From: Heterocephalus glaber
Taxonomy: Eukaryota > Chordata > Mammalia > Rodentia > Bathyergidae
Assembly: GCF_000247695.1 (NCBI RefSeq)
Contig: NW_004624843.1
Span: 2,399,285-2,463,284 of the forward strand
DNA: 64,000 nucleotides
Direction of reading: 5' to 3'
Shown here: piece after piece, positions 22,187-33,402 of the stretch
Numbering within the stretch: the first letter of the stretch is position 1
Layout: the number at the start of each line of letters is the position of its first letter
Translations under genes and position numbers: made by a program
Notes under the pieces: generated by a model
Database searches by the model: none
The model's input: the letters and a program-made list of their open reading frames with translations, nothing else
What the model was told of the DNA's origin: nothing

Positions 22187-23425
22187 TTTTATCCCTGACA
22201 CTCCAAAATCTCATGCACACCTCTTTATGAAAAACATATTTAGTTCATCTCTAAGATTTGTCAACAGTTTCAGCATTGTTAAAAGGTCCAAGTTCAAAGC
22301 CCTGTATGAGAGATTGTTTGTAGGTTCTAGCAGGGAAGCACAGCTACTCATATACCCTTGACCAAAGAAACGGTCCTCCTCTATCAGGGGTGGTTGTCCT
22401 CTTCCACTGAGCAGGCAGCTTTGGGAGGGACACACATGGAGTGGTGAGGGAGGAAGGGGACACCTGCCTAGCCAGCCAGATCTGCCAAATCAACCCTGGC
22501 AATTAATGGGGTGACAGATGTTGCAGCCAGAACGCTCTCATATCGAAGGAAAGAAGGGAATGGAATTAATATGAGAAAATGAAAAAATGGAACACAAAGT
22601 CTTTGTAAATAGGGAGGGGAGGGATGGAGGGATTGAAAGGAGGGCAGGGGAAGGGGGAAAAATAAAAACCAAGAGAGTATGTAAAGGTGCAAATTTCCAA
22701 TGATGAATGTCATTATATTCTATACCTAAAATATACCAATAAAAGGATACACAGTTAAAAAAAGAACTGTAAGCCAAATAAACCTTTCCCCTTTTTTAAA
22801 AAAACCAAAAAACAAAAAACAAACAACAATAACAAAAAACCCTTCTTCTATGATACTTTAGGTAGAGTATAAAAGTCAAAAAGAAAGTTAAATGCTGCTG
22901 ACAGGCAATGGTATGGGGTGTAAACATTCCCATTCTAAAAGGAATAGAGAAAAGAATGTGACCAAAGCAAGACTGAAACCCAGCAAGGCAAACATTATAT
23001 CCTATTGCTCTGTGTCCAGCACCTGAGGCAGGTGATGGTGAGATATGAAATCTAAATGGGTTGGTCAGCTTTACTACTATAGCATTGTCAATTGCAGCCT
23101 CCATGGCCTCTCTATTGGGGTGGATTTCCTCACTCCCATGGCATTCTTCAGATATTCCACATTCCTAGTTTTTCCAAATTCCTTGGCTCCTCAGTGCATT
23201 TTAAGCATCATTCTTACAGCTGCATATCCTCCCCTCTCAGGAGTGCACTGCCTGGCCTCATGGGTCTTCCTCTGAAATCTAGCTGGAAGCCTCCCTGACC
23301 CCAAAACTCTTGCATTCTGCATGTCCACAAAACCACTACAGTGTGGATGACTCCAAAGTCTATCATTGTCTTGAGAAGTAACCAGTACCCCTTAGATCAT
23401 GGCTGCAGAGGCCTCTAAGTGCCTG
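22187..23425 (-). mobile_element. MaLR internal region, interrupted
   Basis: Follows the 3' LTR and shows antisense MaLR internal landmarks: CCCTGACACTCCAAAATCTC, GTTTCAGCATTGTTAAAAG, CATTCCCATTCTAAAAGG, CCTCTGAAATCTAGCTGGAA, CTTGCATTCTGCATGTCC, GATCATGGCTGCAGAGGC. The same landmarks occur in 55986-57692. MaLR internals are non-coding, and I saw no intact retroviral frame. An L1 3' end (22547-22765) and an A-rich stretch (22795-22840) interrupt it. No 5' LTR follows, so it is truncated. Confidence 0.75.
22547..22765 (+). mobile_element. L1 3' end, 3'UTR type B, strongly truncated
   Basis: AAAGAAGGGAATGGAATTAA, GGGGAGGGATGGAGGGATTG, AAGGTGCAAATTTCCAATGA, ATTCTATACCTAAAATATAC then CAATAAAAGG match the type B 3'UTR at 39300-39520. 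Only about 220 bases remain, as is usual for 5'-truncated insertions. Interrupts the MaLR internal region. Minus-strand frames here are shadows. Confidence 0.85.
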
Positions 23426-23600
23426 AATGGCACATATATATATCAGGATTTATTAGGAGAATTGGTTCCCATTATTATGAAAGGTAAGAAGTTCTAAAAC
23501 AAGCCTCCTATAAAATGAAGAACCAGCAGAGCCAGTAGCTTCTAAAAATTAGAGTTCGGTCAAACTGTCTAATAATTCTCACTGTCTTTTTCTAAATTGA
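23426..23600 (-). repeat. Possible ERVL-class LTR fragment
   Basis: ATATATATATCAGGATTTAT, GGAGAATTGGTTCCCATTAT and AAAGGTAAGAAGTTC parallel the opening of the antisense LTR at 20132-20688. Short and diverged. Confidence 0.4.
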
Positions 23601-23632
23601 GTTTCTTTTTTCCCCTGCACCTTGCACTGTGG

Positions 23633-24116
23633 TAGTCTGTGCTTGTTTTCTATTGCTGCTATAATAAATTATCACACATTTAGTGTCATAAAACAATACA
23701 GAATATTTTCTTACAGTTTTGAGAGTCAGAAATCTGAAATGGGTCCTGGTGGCTAAAAGTGAGATGTCAGCAGAGATGACAATTATAGACAGAACCTGCT
23801 CCCTTGGCTTTCAGCCTCTAAAGGCTTCCTGAATTCCCTGGATCCTGGCTTCTTCCTCCGATTCCAAAGGCAGTAAGGGCTGAATGAGTCTTCCTTCCTC
23901 TGCTTCACTCTGGATCTGTATGTTTTTGCCTTCAATTTTCATCTTTAAGGATCTGTGTGATTACATTAGATCTGCCTGGATAACCAACTAATCTTCCCAT
24001 CTCAAGATTCTTAATCATATTAGAAAAATAGCTTTTTTCCAGGTAAGATAACATGTTTATAGTTTTCAGGAATTTTGATGTGGATATCTTTGGAGGTCAT
24101 TATTCTCCCCACCACA
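23633..24116 (-). repeat. MLT1-like MaLR LTR
   Basis: Nearly complete antisense MLT1 order: TTTTCTATTGCTGCTATAAT, TACAGTTTTGAGAGTCAGAA, CTGAAATGGGTCCTGGTGGC, GATCTGTGTGATTACATTAG, TGCCTGGATAACCAACTAAT, GATGTGGATATCTTTGGAGG and final CCCCACCACA. About 480 bp. Confidence 0.85.
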
Positions 24117-24739
24117 GAATGAGTCACATATTGTTATTCATCTATATATTTACTGATTTATTCACTCTGCCAGCTGTCAAAAGGCTATAAAGTGCTAGAC
24201 CTCTAATAGTGTGCATTCTTTTCTACTAATCAAGATTGTAGATTTTTTGCTTATATGCCATCTAACTTTGGTAGATCTGGATGTGATGTCTTGCTTTTGT
24301 AGTTAACAACTTGTCAGCCAGAAAGGCTAATGAGCAGTGATTTTCTACCTTCCTATTTCCCATGTGCTTTTTGTTCTACCTACTATCACCCTCCCTTCTC
24401 CATTTGTACTGACCTTTGTTTCCTTAAGGTTCAATTGCATTATTACCACTTCAGAGAAAACTTTTTTGAAGCTCTCTTATGCCAACTTCTCTTCTCCCCA
24501 TTCTCATTCCACAGGTAACTTTTGTCAAATTGCCACTGTGATTTTTTTGTGCTTTCCCGTCTAGGCTGTGACACTTTGGGGAGGAGGATTTATGACCTAC
24601 TTACATGTATATTTGGCATTTTTCATGCACTAAACAAATCTTCGTTTCATTATTCAAAGAATAAGTTGCAAGCTCATGTAAAAACTACTCAAAAATATCA
24701 AAAACATTAATACTAGTATCAGTCTTTAATTTTTTTAGT
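24117..24739. other. No recognised feature
   Basis: T-rich DNA. Three overlapping open frames of 62-75 residues exist in different phases with no homology I recognise. Confidence 0.45.
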
Positions 24740-25130
24740 TATTATCCATGGATCACTTTTAAATATTTGCTTTATAATTTTCATTTAAAAATCATTTAAT
24801 TGTACAAATTTGTGGGGTACCATATGAAAATTCAATACATGAATACAGCATGTAATTATCAAATTATGGTAGTTAACATTTCCATCTCCTTACACTTATT
24901 TTAAAATTTTTGATATAACATGTAATAATTATATAATGTATATGATATTTCAATGTATTTTTACAATGCAGTGATCAAATCAAGGTAGTCAATATTTCTA
25001 TCTCCTTATCATATGTGCTTAGAGCCTTGAGCTCCTCACTTCTGGGTACTCATAAGATACATGAGACATTATTATGAACTATTATGCCCCACTTTTCTGT
25101 AGAGCACTAGGATGTACCACTTTTGGCTGT
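24740..25130 (-). repeat. Possible old L1 3'UTR-type repeat
   Basis: ACAAATTTGTGGGGTACCAT, AATACAGCATGTAATTATCA, CAGTGATCAAATCAAGGTAG and ATTATGAACTATTATGCCCC follow the order of a common old L1-associated antisense sequence ('tggggtacaatgtgatg', 'gtgtaatgatcaaatcagggta', 'attattaactatagtcac'). A partly similar stretch lies at 54725-54920. Confidence 0.4.
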
Positions 25131-25189
25131 GTTTGTGCACTCATTGCTTACTTTTCATCTGAAACAGAGGCCCCACCAAAATAGTCTGG

Positions 25190-26160
25190 CAATAAAGTGA
25201 CACAAGTAGGATAGGATTGGCAAGGTAGAAGCAAAATCTTTATATGTAGATGAAATAATCATCTACAGAGAATATAATAAGAAATCTCTAGGAGCCCCTA
25301 GAACTTGTATTTGAATTTAGCAGGATTAGAAAACACAAGATTTATGTAAAAATTCAGGTCTATGTATACTTGCTATAAATGAAGAATTGGATATTGAGAT
25401 TTAAAAGCTACGCAGAAGTACAAAGGACCTAGAAAAGTACCTAATTTTAAGACTTCCTCTAAAGCTACAGTAATCGAGGCAGTGTTGGTGTAAGGAAAGA
25501 CATATAGATCATTGCAATAAAACAGAGAATCTAGGAATAGAACCACACATATATGGTCCACTGAGTTTTGAAAGATTATTTAACATTAACATTTTATAGA
25601 ATATAAACTCAATTCAAGAGGGGAGGAAAAGATAGTGTTTTCAGCAAATGGCACTAGAACACCTGGTATCTGTATATAAAAAATTAACATCAACCCTTTA
25701 CTTTCATATATAAAAATAGCTTGAAAGAATCTATGAACCTAAATATGAAAGACTAAAACTATAATACTTTAAGAAGAAATTATAGGGGAAAATATTTATG
25801 AATTTAGGGTAGGCAAGAGCTTCCTAGGATACAAAAAACATGATGTATAGAAGAAAAAAATTGATAAATGAGATTCCATCAAAATTTAGAACTTTAACTA
25901 ACATCATTAAAATGAAAAGTAGTCCTTAAGCAGACCATATTTACAAGGCATATAAACTATGACCAGAATATATAAAGAACTCTTACAGCTCATTAATAGA
26001 CAACCCAATTAAAAAGTAGACACAAGAAGATGATAAATAGCCAGTACAGTACAAGGAAAGGTGTGTAACTCTAGAATCAGAAAAATACTAATCATGAACA
26101 ATAATAAGATTGAATTATACACTCATTAGGGAGATGAAGTTAAAAGTTTTAAAAGCCTTG
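25190..26160 (+). repeat. Old L1 ORF2 fragment, sense
   Basis: Multiple frames encode pieces of the L1 ORF2 reverse-transcriptase C-terminal part (for example around 25410-25560 and 25625-25760, corresponding to the 'linker, then CW' region seen intact-looking at 6527-6769). Stops and frame changes are frequent. The right end abuts the antisense ORF1 fragment at 26165. Confidence 0.75.
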
Positions 26161-26164
26161 TCAT

Positions 26165-27340
26165 GACTTTTTCTTTTTGTGGATTCTCCCCCTTTGTGTT
26201 TAATTTGTCATTCCCAAGGGATTCATTCTGCTGGGGTTCCTGGGGTTGTGATCCTCATTGTCTTTTCCTAGGGTATTGTCTAAAATTTTTTGGAGTGGTG
26301 GTTTGGTATTCATGAAGTTCCTAAGGTGCTCTTTATCATGAAAGTATCTTATTTCTCCATCAATTTTGAAAGATAGTTTTTCAAGGTACATCAATCTGGG
26401 TTGGAAGCTGTTTTCCTTTAGGGCTTGAAATACCTCACTTCTTGCCTTGAGGGTTTGCATTGAGAAGACTGCTGTGATTCTGATGGGCTTTCCTTTGTAT
26501 GTGATTTGTTTCTTTTCTCTCACTGCTTGTAGAATTTTGTTCTTTGGTTGGGTTTCTGGAATTCTGACTATTATATGCTTATGTGTAGTTTTTTTTTATT
26601 AAGGCTAGTTGGAGTCCTGTATGTCTCCCTTATCTGTATGTCAAGTTCTTTTCCCCTCCTTGGGAAATTTTCTGCCATCACTTCTGTGAACAGCATTTTT
26701 ATGTCATCTGCACTCTCTCCTCTTTCTTCATTGACTCCAATCAGTCTTATGTTATTCTTCTTTGCATCATCTAGCAGCTGCTGGATTGATTTCTCATGTT
26801 CCCTTACAATTTTAAAGCAATTTTTCTCTTCCTCCTCACTAATTGCAATCTTATCTTCTATATGTGAAATTTTATCCTCACCTTGGTTCATTCTGCTGCA
26901 TAGACTTTCAGTGGAGTTTTTAATCTCTTGGAAATCTGTTTGTATCTGTTTTATGGATTCCATTCGTTTCCTATGTTGGGATTCCATCATGTTCCTCAGA
27001 TCCTCTATTTTTTTAATCTGTGTCCTCTCTAGATTTATTAATCATGTCTTGCATCATGAGCACAATCTTTGCTGTTATCTGAGAAATTATTTCTGATTTC
27101 ATTTTTTCCAGATTCTCTTTTGTTGCCAGTTCAGGGAGTCTAGGTGGTTTAGTATCAGATTGTCCCATCTTGTTTCCCTTTGGGGTTGCTGTAGGTGATC
27201 TGGAAGTCTGTTTTAGAGGCTTGTTTATGTGTCTTCTCATTTCCATGGGGTGGGGTTCTTCTGGTGCCCACGTGGTTCACCTTCTCTGCCCTAGGAGTGT
27301 GGAATGGCGGTGGGGGAGGCTCTTCCCGGGTGCTCTGTAT
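26165..27340 (-). mobile_element. L1 ORF1 fragment without ORF2
   Basis: A minus-strand element with some GC-rich 5' leader (27247-27340), the complete extent of ORF1, and only about 35 bases of A-rich sequence after the ORF1 stop. Neither an ORF2 nor an L1 3'UTR follows. It is less diverged than the sense L1 next to it. Either an internal piece of a rearranged L1 or an ORF1-only (HAL1-like) insertion. Confidence 0.8.
26200..27246 (-). pseudogene. L1 ORF1p pseudogene (frameshifted)
   Basis: ORF1p is the RNA-binding trimeric chaperone of L1 ribonucleoprotein particles. Three minus-strand segments cover it in order: 27013-27246 (N-terminal, basic, MEMRRHINKPLK start), 26571-26990 (coiled-coil-like stretch IEDKIAISEEEEKN, then the start of the RRM-like region, NNIRLIGVNEE) and 26200-26523 (C-terminal domain, KGKPIRITAVFS, ending MTN). 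They are in different frames, so at least two frameshifts or stops disrupt it. Total span of about 349 codons is near the usual ORF1p length of about 340-360. The 182-residue plus-strand frame at 26548-27096 is its shadow. Confidence 0.85.
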
Positions 27341-28639
27341 TTTCATTTTTTAACATCTACGTTGCCACTTGCTTTCAAACCAGAATATAATGTTCAGTAG
27401 ATTCCAAGTCCATATTCTTTTTCACTTTTGTTGCTGAGCTAAATTTCTGCACCATGAAACTAGTGGATGGACGCTGAACATTTTAGATAAGTGCATAACT
27501 CAAACTTCTCAATCTTCTTGTTTACAACTTACCTGTCATTTTCTTGTCCCAGGCTATTCAACTCTGAAAATCTAGGATTTTACAAATTTTAATGTTTTAT
27601 GTTTGTTGATCTCAAAGTTAACAATAATAAAGTCCTTGATAAATGTAATAACATCCTTAATCAAGAGATCTTTAAATATATATATAATAAATATTTTGTA
27701 ATTTTATTGCAAATCTTAGTGCAGATTTTTAATACAAAGATGTTTAATACAAAGCAAATAAACAAATTTTATCACCAAGTTTTATACATGATTTTTGCAC
27801 ACATTGAAATCATACCAGGATTCATCAGAATATTTTATTATGAAAAGGAAAGGACATGACAGAGTGGTGTTTTATTTTTTGGACAGGAAATTTCCAGAGC
27901 ACCTGTGGCAGGCTTATTAGAAGTATTGACTTAGAAAATTCTCCTGACAGTTTCTTCAAGGATATAAAAATCTTCATTCCTTAGCAACAACAAGTGCAAT
28001 CAAATTTTTTATTTCAGTATGTACACAGTTGGAAAACTCAAAGATCCTCAAAAATATCTCCGGTATTGGCTAACAGCTTTTAAATTAGAGACAGTCCTTG
28101 AGTTATCCCCCCCTTGCTTATTTAAGGCAGCTTGAAAACAAACAAAGAAAAGACAAAAAGAACATGTCAGTGCATACCAACTTGATTAAGTCACTTGATA
28201 GTAATTAACTTGCCAATGCCAGTCTAACAGAAAAAGCACCCCCAGTCGGTGATTTGAGTATTTATGGCAGAGGGGCTGAGGTTCTATGGTGACCAAGTTG
28301 CCTGTGTCACAATTACCCTCCTGCTGATGAAAGGTATAATCTTCAGATAAAATTTATAAATCAACTCTTGGAAAGTATTGGAGAATGGCCAAAGGCAGTA
28401 ACCAGAGAGCTTGCAGAGTTATAAAGAAGGGAAAAGCCCCTGGAGAGATCAGCATATAAATGGCATCTCCTCTAAGGGCATGCCCCAGTTCATAGTACTA
28501 AAGCCAAAGGGGCTGAGCAGAAAGTGGCATCTCTCTCTCTGAGAAGAGAGCAAAGATTACAGGCTACAAGAGCAGAAGAAATAAAGGAGAGAAACCCGAG
28601 ACATCTCTGCTCTTCTTCTAGCTTTGATCCTCCATCTTC
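27341..28639. other. Unassigned; possible LTR-like 3' part
   Basis: 27341-27870 is AT-rich and unassigned. From about 28200 to 28640 the sequence turns GC-richer, with TATAAATGGCATCTCC at about 28455, AGAAATAAAGGAGAG at about 28576 and a T/C-rich end, which could be an LTR promoter and polyadenylation region. I could not find termini or a second copy, so this is only a suggestion. Confidence 0.3.
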
Positions 28640-29220
28640 TACACAGTTATTTTACATTCATTTTCTGACAGTAAAAACATCTGGATGATCTCCGAGTCTG
28701 ATTTTGTTGACCATTTATCTTGAAAGTGGGTTTTTTTCCCCTTATATTTTTGTATGCGTCATCATTTTTTATTGAATTCCAGATATAATGTGATGAATGG
28801 TAAGGACCGAGGTAAAGCACATTTACACCCATAGTGGGACTTTCTATTTTTCTGACTATTTATGTGTGGTGTTGAGTCAAGATCTGCTGGTTTAGGCTTT
28901 ATTGTCACAGATTCCCAAGGGTTGCCTTGAACTGAGCCTGGGGGCTGAGATGCTGGAGCTTTTCCCGTGGCCACACTGAATAACCACACCCCAAAGTGAA
29001 TCCCTGTCCATGGTCCTGGCACTTCCTAGCCATACATTCAGTGATTGGCAGAATGGTGTTCTATTGTCCTGGTCATCCTAAACTTCCTGTGTGCTTGGCA
29101 TTTGCATGCGAGGAGATCTTAATTATTTCTACAAGCGTTCTTCTTGTCAGGCTCATTCTGACTTGAAATTGAAATTTCTTAACCAGGAGAGTTTTTTCTT
29201 GTCTCCTCCTTTGCAGCAGA
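28640..29220 (-). repeat. Possible old L1 ORF1/5' region
   Basis: The minus strand reads 'TCAAGATAAATGGTCAACAA', 'AATCAGACTCGGAGATCATC', 'CAGATG', which parallels text just 5' in old mammalian L1 ORF1 ('aagataaatgatcaacaaaatcagactcagat'). Upstream text (about 28760-29020) has the GC content of an L1 leader. Diverged. Confidence 0.4.
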
Positions 29221-29325
29221 AATTCACTATGATATAGGATAGAATCCTGGGCCCAAGGGCCTTCCTGTCCTCATCCAGATGTATAGGATTGTCTCCCTGT
29301 AACTCTCTTGTGTTAGTTGATTTCT

Positions 29326-29327
<2 letters not shown>

Positions 29328-29393
<66 letters not shown>

Positions 29394-29394
29394 T
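29328..29394. repeat. (TTTC)n microsatellite
   Basis: Sixteen or more uninterrupted TTTC units forming the tail of the SINE at 29330-29468. Confidence 0.97.
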
Positions 29395-29468
29395 TGTACC
29401 AGGAATTGAACTTGGGACCTTCTGCTTGGGAGGTGGGCAGCTAAACCACTGAGCTAAATCCCTGGCCC
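29330..29468 (-). mobile_element. ID-like SINE, antisense, with (GAAA)n tail
   Basis: The plus strand reads (TTTC)n, then GTACCAGGAATTGAACTTGG, GACCTTCTGCTTGGGAG and AACCACTGAGCTAAATCCCT: a reversed ID-like SINE with B box then A box. The tail has become a GAAA repeat. Imperfect 15-base duplications flank the unit: AGTTGATTTCTTCTT at 29315-29329 and AGCTGATTTTTTCTT at 29469-29483. Confidence 0.88.
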
Positions 29469-29483
29469 AGCTGATTTTTTCTT

Positions 29484-29739
29484 ACTTATGTATGCAATGG
29501 CTGCCAACACTTTTTCCCAAAGCCTCAATAGGTGAGCCAGTCCCACCTCCTTTCCATCCAGCCCCTTTTGATTATCATGAAGCCTATGGCTTATGAACTT
29601 AGTAGTTCATTTGGCTTTTTCTTATTTGTTAGGTTAGAGCAGGCAGCCTTTCCAGCTTTTTATGTTACACAAAAACAGAACTCCTGCCTTTCACCAGATG
29701 TATTTCTAGATATTGGATGGTACTTTTGATGCTACTTGA
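29484..29739. other. Short unassigned spacer
   Basis: Contains a 65-residue frame with no recognisable homology. No repeat recognised. Confidence 0.4.
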
Positions 29740-31345
29740 TGGGTAATGTTTAGAATACAAATATTGGTTACTTATCACTGGTATATAGAAATACTATTAC
29801 TTTTTTTTACACATTGATGTTAAATTCAGTTACCTTGTTAAATCCACATATGAATTCTAATAGATTATTATGTGGATTTTTCTAAGTACTAGTTTACTAC
29901 TCTGGAAATTATTTTCCTTTACAATTATAAATTATGTTTCTTTTTCTCACCCTATAACATTGCAAAGACCTTTAGTATGATGTCAGATATAACTGGTGAT
30001 GATGCACCATTTTAATTTCATGAGAGATTTTAAATATTTAACCACTAAGTGTGATATTAGCTATAAGAATTTTGCTAATTCTTGATGAGACTGGAGAATT
30101 ATTTACTAGTATTGTTATATTAAAATATTTTTATGAGTGTACATGGCTTTTCTCTACCTTTTTTAGATGACCAAAATGCTCTTATTTTGTTGGGTTAATG
30201 TGGAGAATAACATTAGATTTTAAAATGTCAAGACAGCTTTGCATATTGTGCAAAACTCTACTTTATCATGCTATTCTTTGTAAACATTTCTAAAGTCAGT
30301 ATACTCAATTTTATGGGATGATTTTGAATGCAGAATCCATTTCTATTACATATATATGTACATATATACATATTTTTTCATTTACTTCACTTCATTACTC
30401 TTCAATTTTTGAGAATTTAAACATTTTATCAAATTGTGAAGTTTACTGAGGCATGGTCATATTACAGTCAAGTTTTTATATCATTTATATTCATAAATAG
30501 TGAAATGTATCTTATTTTTCACTTGTAATGTTGCTAACTTGAGCTCTCTCTCCCCCTTTTCTTCTCTTCTGCCTCCTTTATGCTTTTTTGTCTCTCTTTC
30601 CTTTATAAACACACATTACTAGAGATTTATCAAATATATTAGTCCTTTAAAAGGTTTTTTTGCCTTTGCTGCTTTTCTCTATTGAACTTACACATTTACG
30701 TTCTATTTAATTGCCATTTACATTTATTTTTCCTATATTTTGTATATATACTTTGGGTTAATTTTCTCATTGTTTAAATTCTTGAGATGAACATGAAGTC
30801 ACTGATTTTCCAAACTTTATTCTATTCTAATTATGAAGTTAACATTATACTTTTCCTTTAAGCAATGTTTAGTTGCATCTACACATTTGATATGTATTTC
30901 TTCATAGTTATTTATGTTCAAAATTTCCTAATTTCTATTTGATTCCTTTTTGCAAGCCAGAGTTTTTTAGATGTACAATTTCTTAATTTCCATTTATTGT
31001 TTAAAGTATCTTTTTGTTATTGATTTCATATTTTTTCTGTAATATAAATCATATTCTGAATTGTTATCTTTTGAGCACCACATTATCATAGGTAAATGTT
31101 CTTGTGAAATCTGAAATAATGTATGTCCCATAGCATACAGTTTCATTTAAGACAAGTTTATAAATTGTCATCTCAAATTTTAAATAACATTCTTTTTATT
31201 TTCCATTTTTACTTAACTCTCAATTACTAAGAATGTCACGATTAAAATCTCCCAGGGTAACTGTGAAATTATCTATTTCTCCTTTCAGTTCTGTTAAGTT
31301 TTGCATATTTCCATATTGGTAAATTGTAACATATTTTTAGGATTT
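29740..31345 (-). repeat. Old L1 ORF2, antisense
   Basis: Very T-rich sequence with antisense L1 ORF2 landmarks in order: CTAATAGATTATTATGTGGA, GTGATATTAGCTATAAGAAT, TTAAAATGTCAAGACAGC, CTAGAGATTTATCAAATATA, TATACTTTGGGTTAATTTTC, TTTAGTTGCATCTACACATT, AATCTCCCAGGGTAACTGTG, ATTTCTCCTTTCAGTTCTG. No frame survives. This element spans the ORF2 reverse-transcriptase and upstream parts. Confidence 0.8.
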
Positions 31346-31936
31346 TTTATTGTGTGTATAATAATTAAGACTTAAGTAACACAAGTAGTAAAAATTAATC
31401 ATTGGGTTTAGCGCTAATAAATTGCTGATGATCTTAACAAAATTAGTTTTATTGGAGTAATAAGTACTAAAAGCTAATTGTAGTGCAATCAAGACAGAAT
31501 GAAAGGAGACACTTGTAGACAGAAGTTATGAACAATTATATTCAAGATTTATTTTCCAAATAGGGACACTGAAACATGATGATAGCTTGAAAAGAAGTTT
31601 CAAGTGAATCAAGAGAGTTTTCTGAGGTATGTATGTATGTGTATTAGTATGTTTGTTCAGAGAAGAAAGACCTATAGCATGTCTGTAGGCAAATGAGCTG
31701 ATGCAGTAGAGAGAAAGAAATTTGACAGTGGAGGAAAGAGGACCAATTGCAAAAGCAGATTCTTGAGAGTGTCTGAGACCCAACATACAATGATGAACAG
31801 TTTAGCCATTGTAAGAGAAGGAAAAGCAGATAAACTACACGCACATGTGAGTAAGCTGGTCAATTTTGTGCTGGAAATAGATGGATGTTTTCTTCTGACT
31901 CCTTTTAAATTTTCTCAATAAATAAGAAGGGGAAAA

Positions 31937-31971
<35 letters not shown>

Positions 31972-32100
31972 GGATTGTCATCTGAGAATGAAGAGGAGAA
32001 GGGATAGTGTGGATTGAAAGTAGAAGAAAACATGTGGAATAGATTTATGAGACAGTGGAAGAAAAAATATTCAGAAAAAAAGAATGGCAAGTCATTAGTG
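31346..32100. other. Unassigned; one (AAAT)n repeat
   Basis: No nameable repeat apart from the AAAT run at 31933-31971. Overlapping minus-strand frames of 61-86 residues have no homology I recognise. Confidence 0.4.
31933..31971. repeat. (AAAT)n microsatellite
   Basis: About nine uninterrupted AAAT units. Confidence 0.95.
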
Positions 32101-32344
32101 AGAACAGCTCTTTCTGTATTGTGATTATTAATCTTTTTTTCAGGAGAGTAACCAGCAAAATTTTTCTCCTATTCTGTAGGGTGTCTCTTCACTTTATATT
32201 GTTTCCTTTTCTGTGCAGAAATTTATAAATTTGATGTGATGCCATTTGCTCATACTTATTATTATATCTTGAGGCAGTGAATCCTATTTTGGAACTCATT
32301 ACCTGTTTCTGTATTTTGATGTACAGGAGGTGATCAGAATATAT

Positions 32345-32640
32345 GGTGAATATTTAAATTTTTAAAAATTTATTAGAGTAAAAGATATTTTGCCATCAGT
32401 CTTCCTGAGAATACTCCCCCTTACTTCCAACACACTTTCCCATTATTTTTGCCACTTATTGAACCACTGCATGAAGTCCACTATTGTGATTGTCCTTAGG
32501 TGGTTTGATCAAAAAATATAGTGAATGGTGCTGCCCAGTGCCATCCACTGGAAAGGCAGCCTCATAAAAACTTTACAGAGTATGCAAATCGAGCTTATTA
32601 ACTGGATCTAGCACCATTAGATATTTGATCCATTTTGCTT
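32345..32640 (-). mobile_element. Mariner remnant, third copy
   Basis: The minus strand encodes a degraded C-terminus with KCVGSKGEYSQED followed by an AT-rich tail, matching the two remnants at 14962-15480. The shared block around GTGCCATCCACTGGAAAGGC matches GTGCCATCCAACAGAAAGGC at about 15151. Confidence 0.7.
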
Positions 32641-33084
32641 AGAGATAGATAGATATAGTTTCCATCTTCTACATGTGGCTGTCCAGTTTTCCCAGCAGGA
32701 TTTGTTAAAGAGGCTGTCTTTTCTCTAGTATATATTTTGGCACCTTTATCCTGAATTAAATGGCTATAGAAGTGTCTTCTACTCTATTCCATGGGTCTAT
32801 ATGTCTGCTCTTATGCCAGTAACATGCTGTTTTTGTTACTCCAACTCTGTAGAAATCTTATATTTTGATACTTTCTGCATTGCTTCCCCCCCACCCCCAC
32901 CCCTCAGGATTGCCTTTGCTATTTGGAATCTGTGGAGATGCTGTGTGAATTTTTGGATTTTTAAAAGTCTAGCTCTGAGGGCATTGGCACTTTAAAGGGA
33001 ATTGCATTGAATCTGTAGAATGATTTCAGTAATATGATCATTTTAACAATATTAATTCTCTTGATCCATGAACATGGGAGATAC

Positions 33085-33402
33085 TGTAGTCACTTTCTCA
33101 TCTTTGGTACACAATGCCTGCCACCCAAAGCTTAAAGGAGGAGAGGTTTATTTTAGCTCAAAGTTTCATGGCCAGGTGGATGCATGGAAGAATCAATGAC
33201 AGAGTGGCAGGGCAGAGCAAAATGTGCTTAGCCCATGGCAGCCATGAAGCAGGGGGGGGGGTAGGGAGAGACAGTAGGACATGGGGAGGAGATGGTGACC
33301 TGTCACTAACCAGGCTATACTTCCTAACAGCAAGTCAGCTATGGTACTTCCTTGCACTCACAGAAGAATGGGCTGGGGGTACTCCAGATCCAAAGTATAA
33401 TA
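33085..33402 (-). repeat. ERVL-MaLR 3' LTR
   Basis: Antisense plan: TGTAGTCACTTTCTCATC, GGAGGAGAGGTTTATTTTAG, GCCATGAAGCAGGGGGG, then CCAAAGTATAATA. It continues into MaLR internal sequence. The 135-residue frame at 33114-33521 spans LTR and internal region and is not a gene. Confidence 0.75.

Noticed and set aside
26548..27096. 182-residue hydrophobic open frame on the plus strand
   Set aside because: It is the reverse complement of L1 ORF1; the minus strand carries recognisable ORF1p segments.
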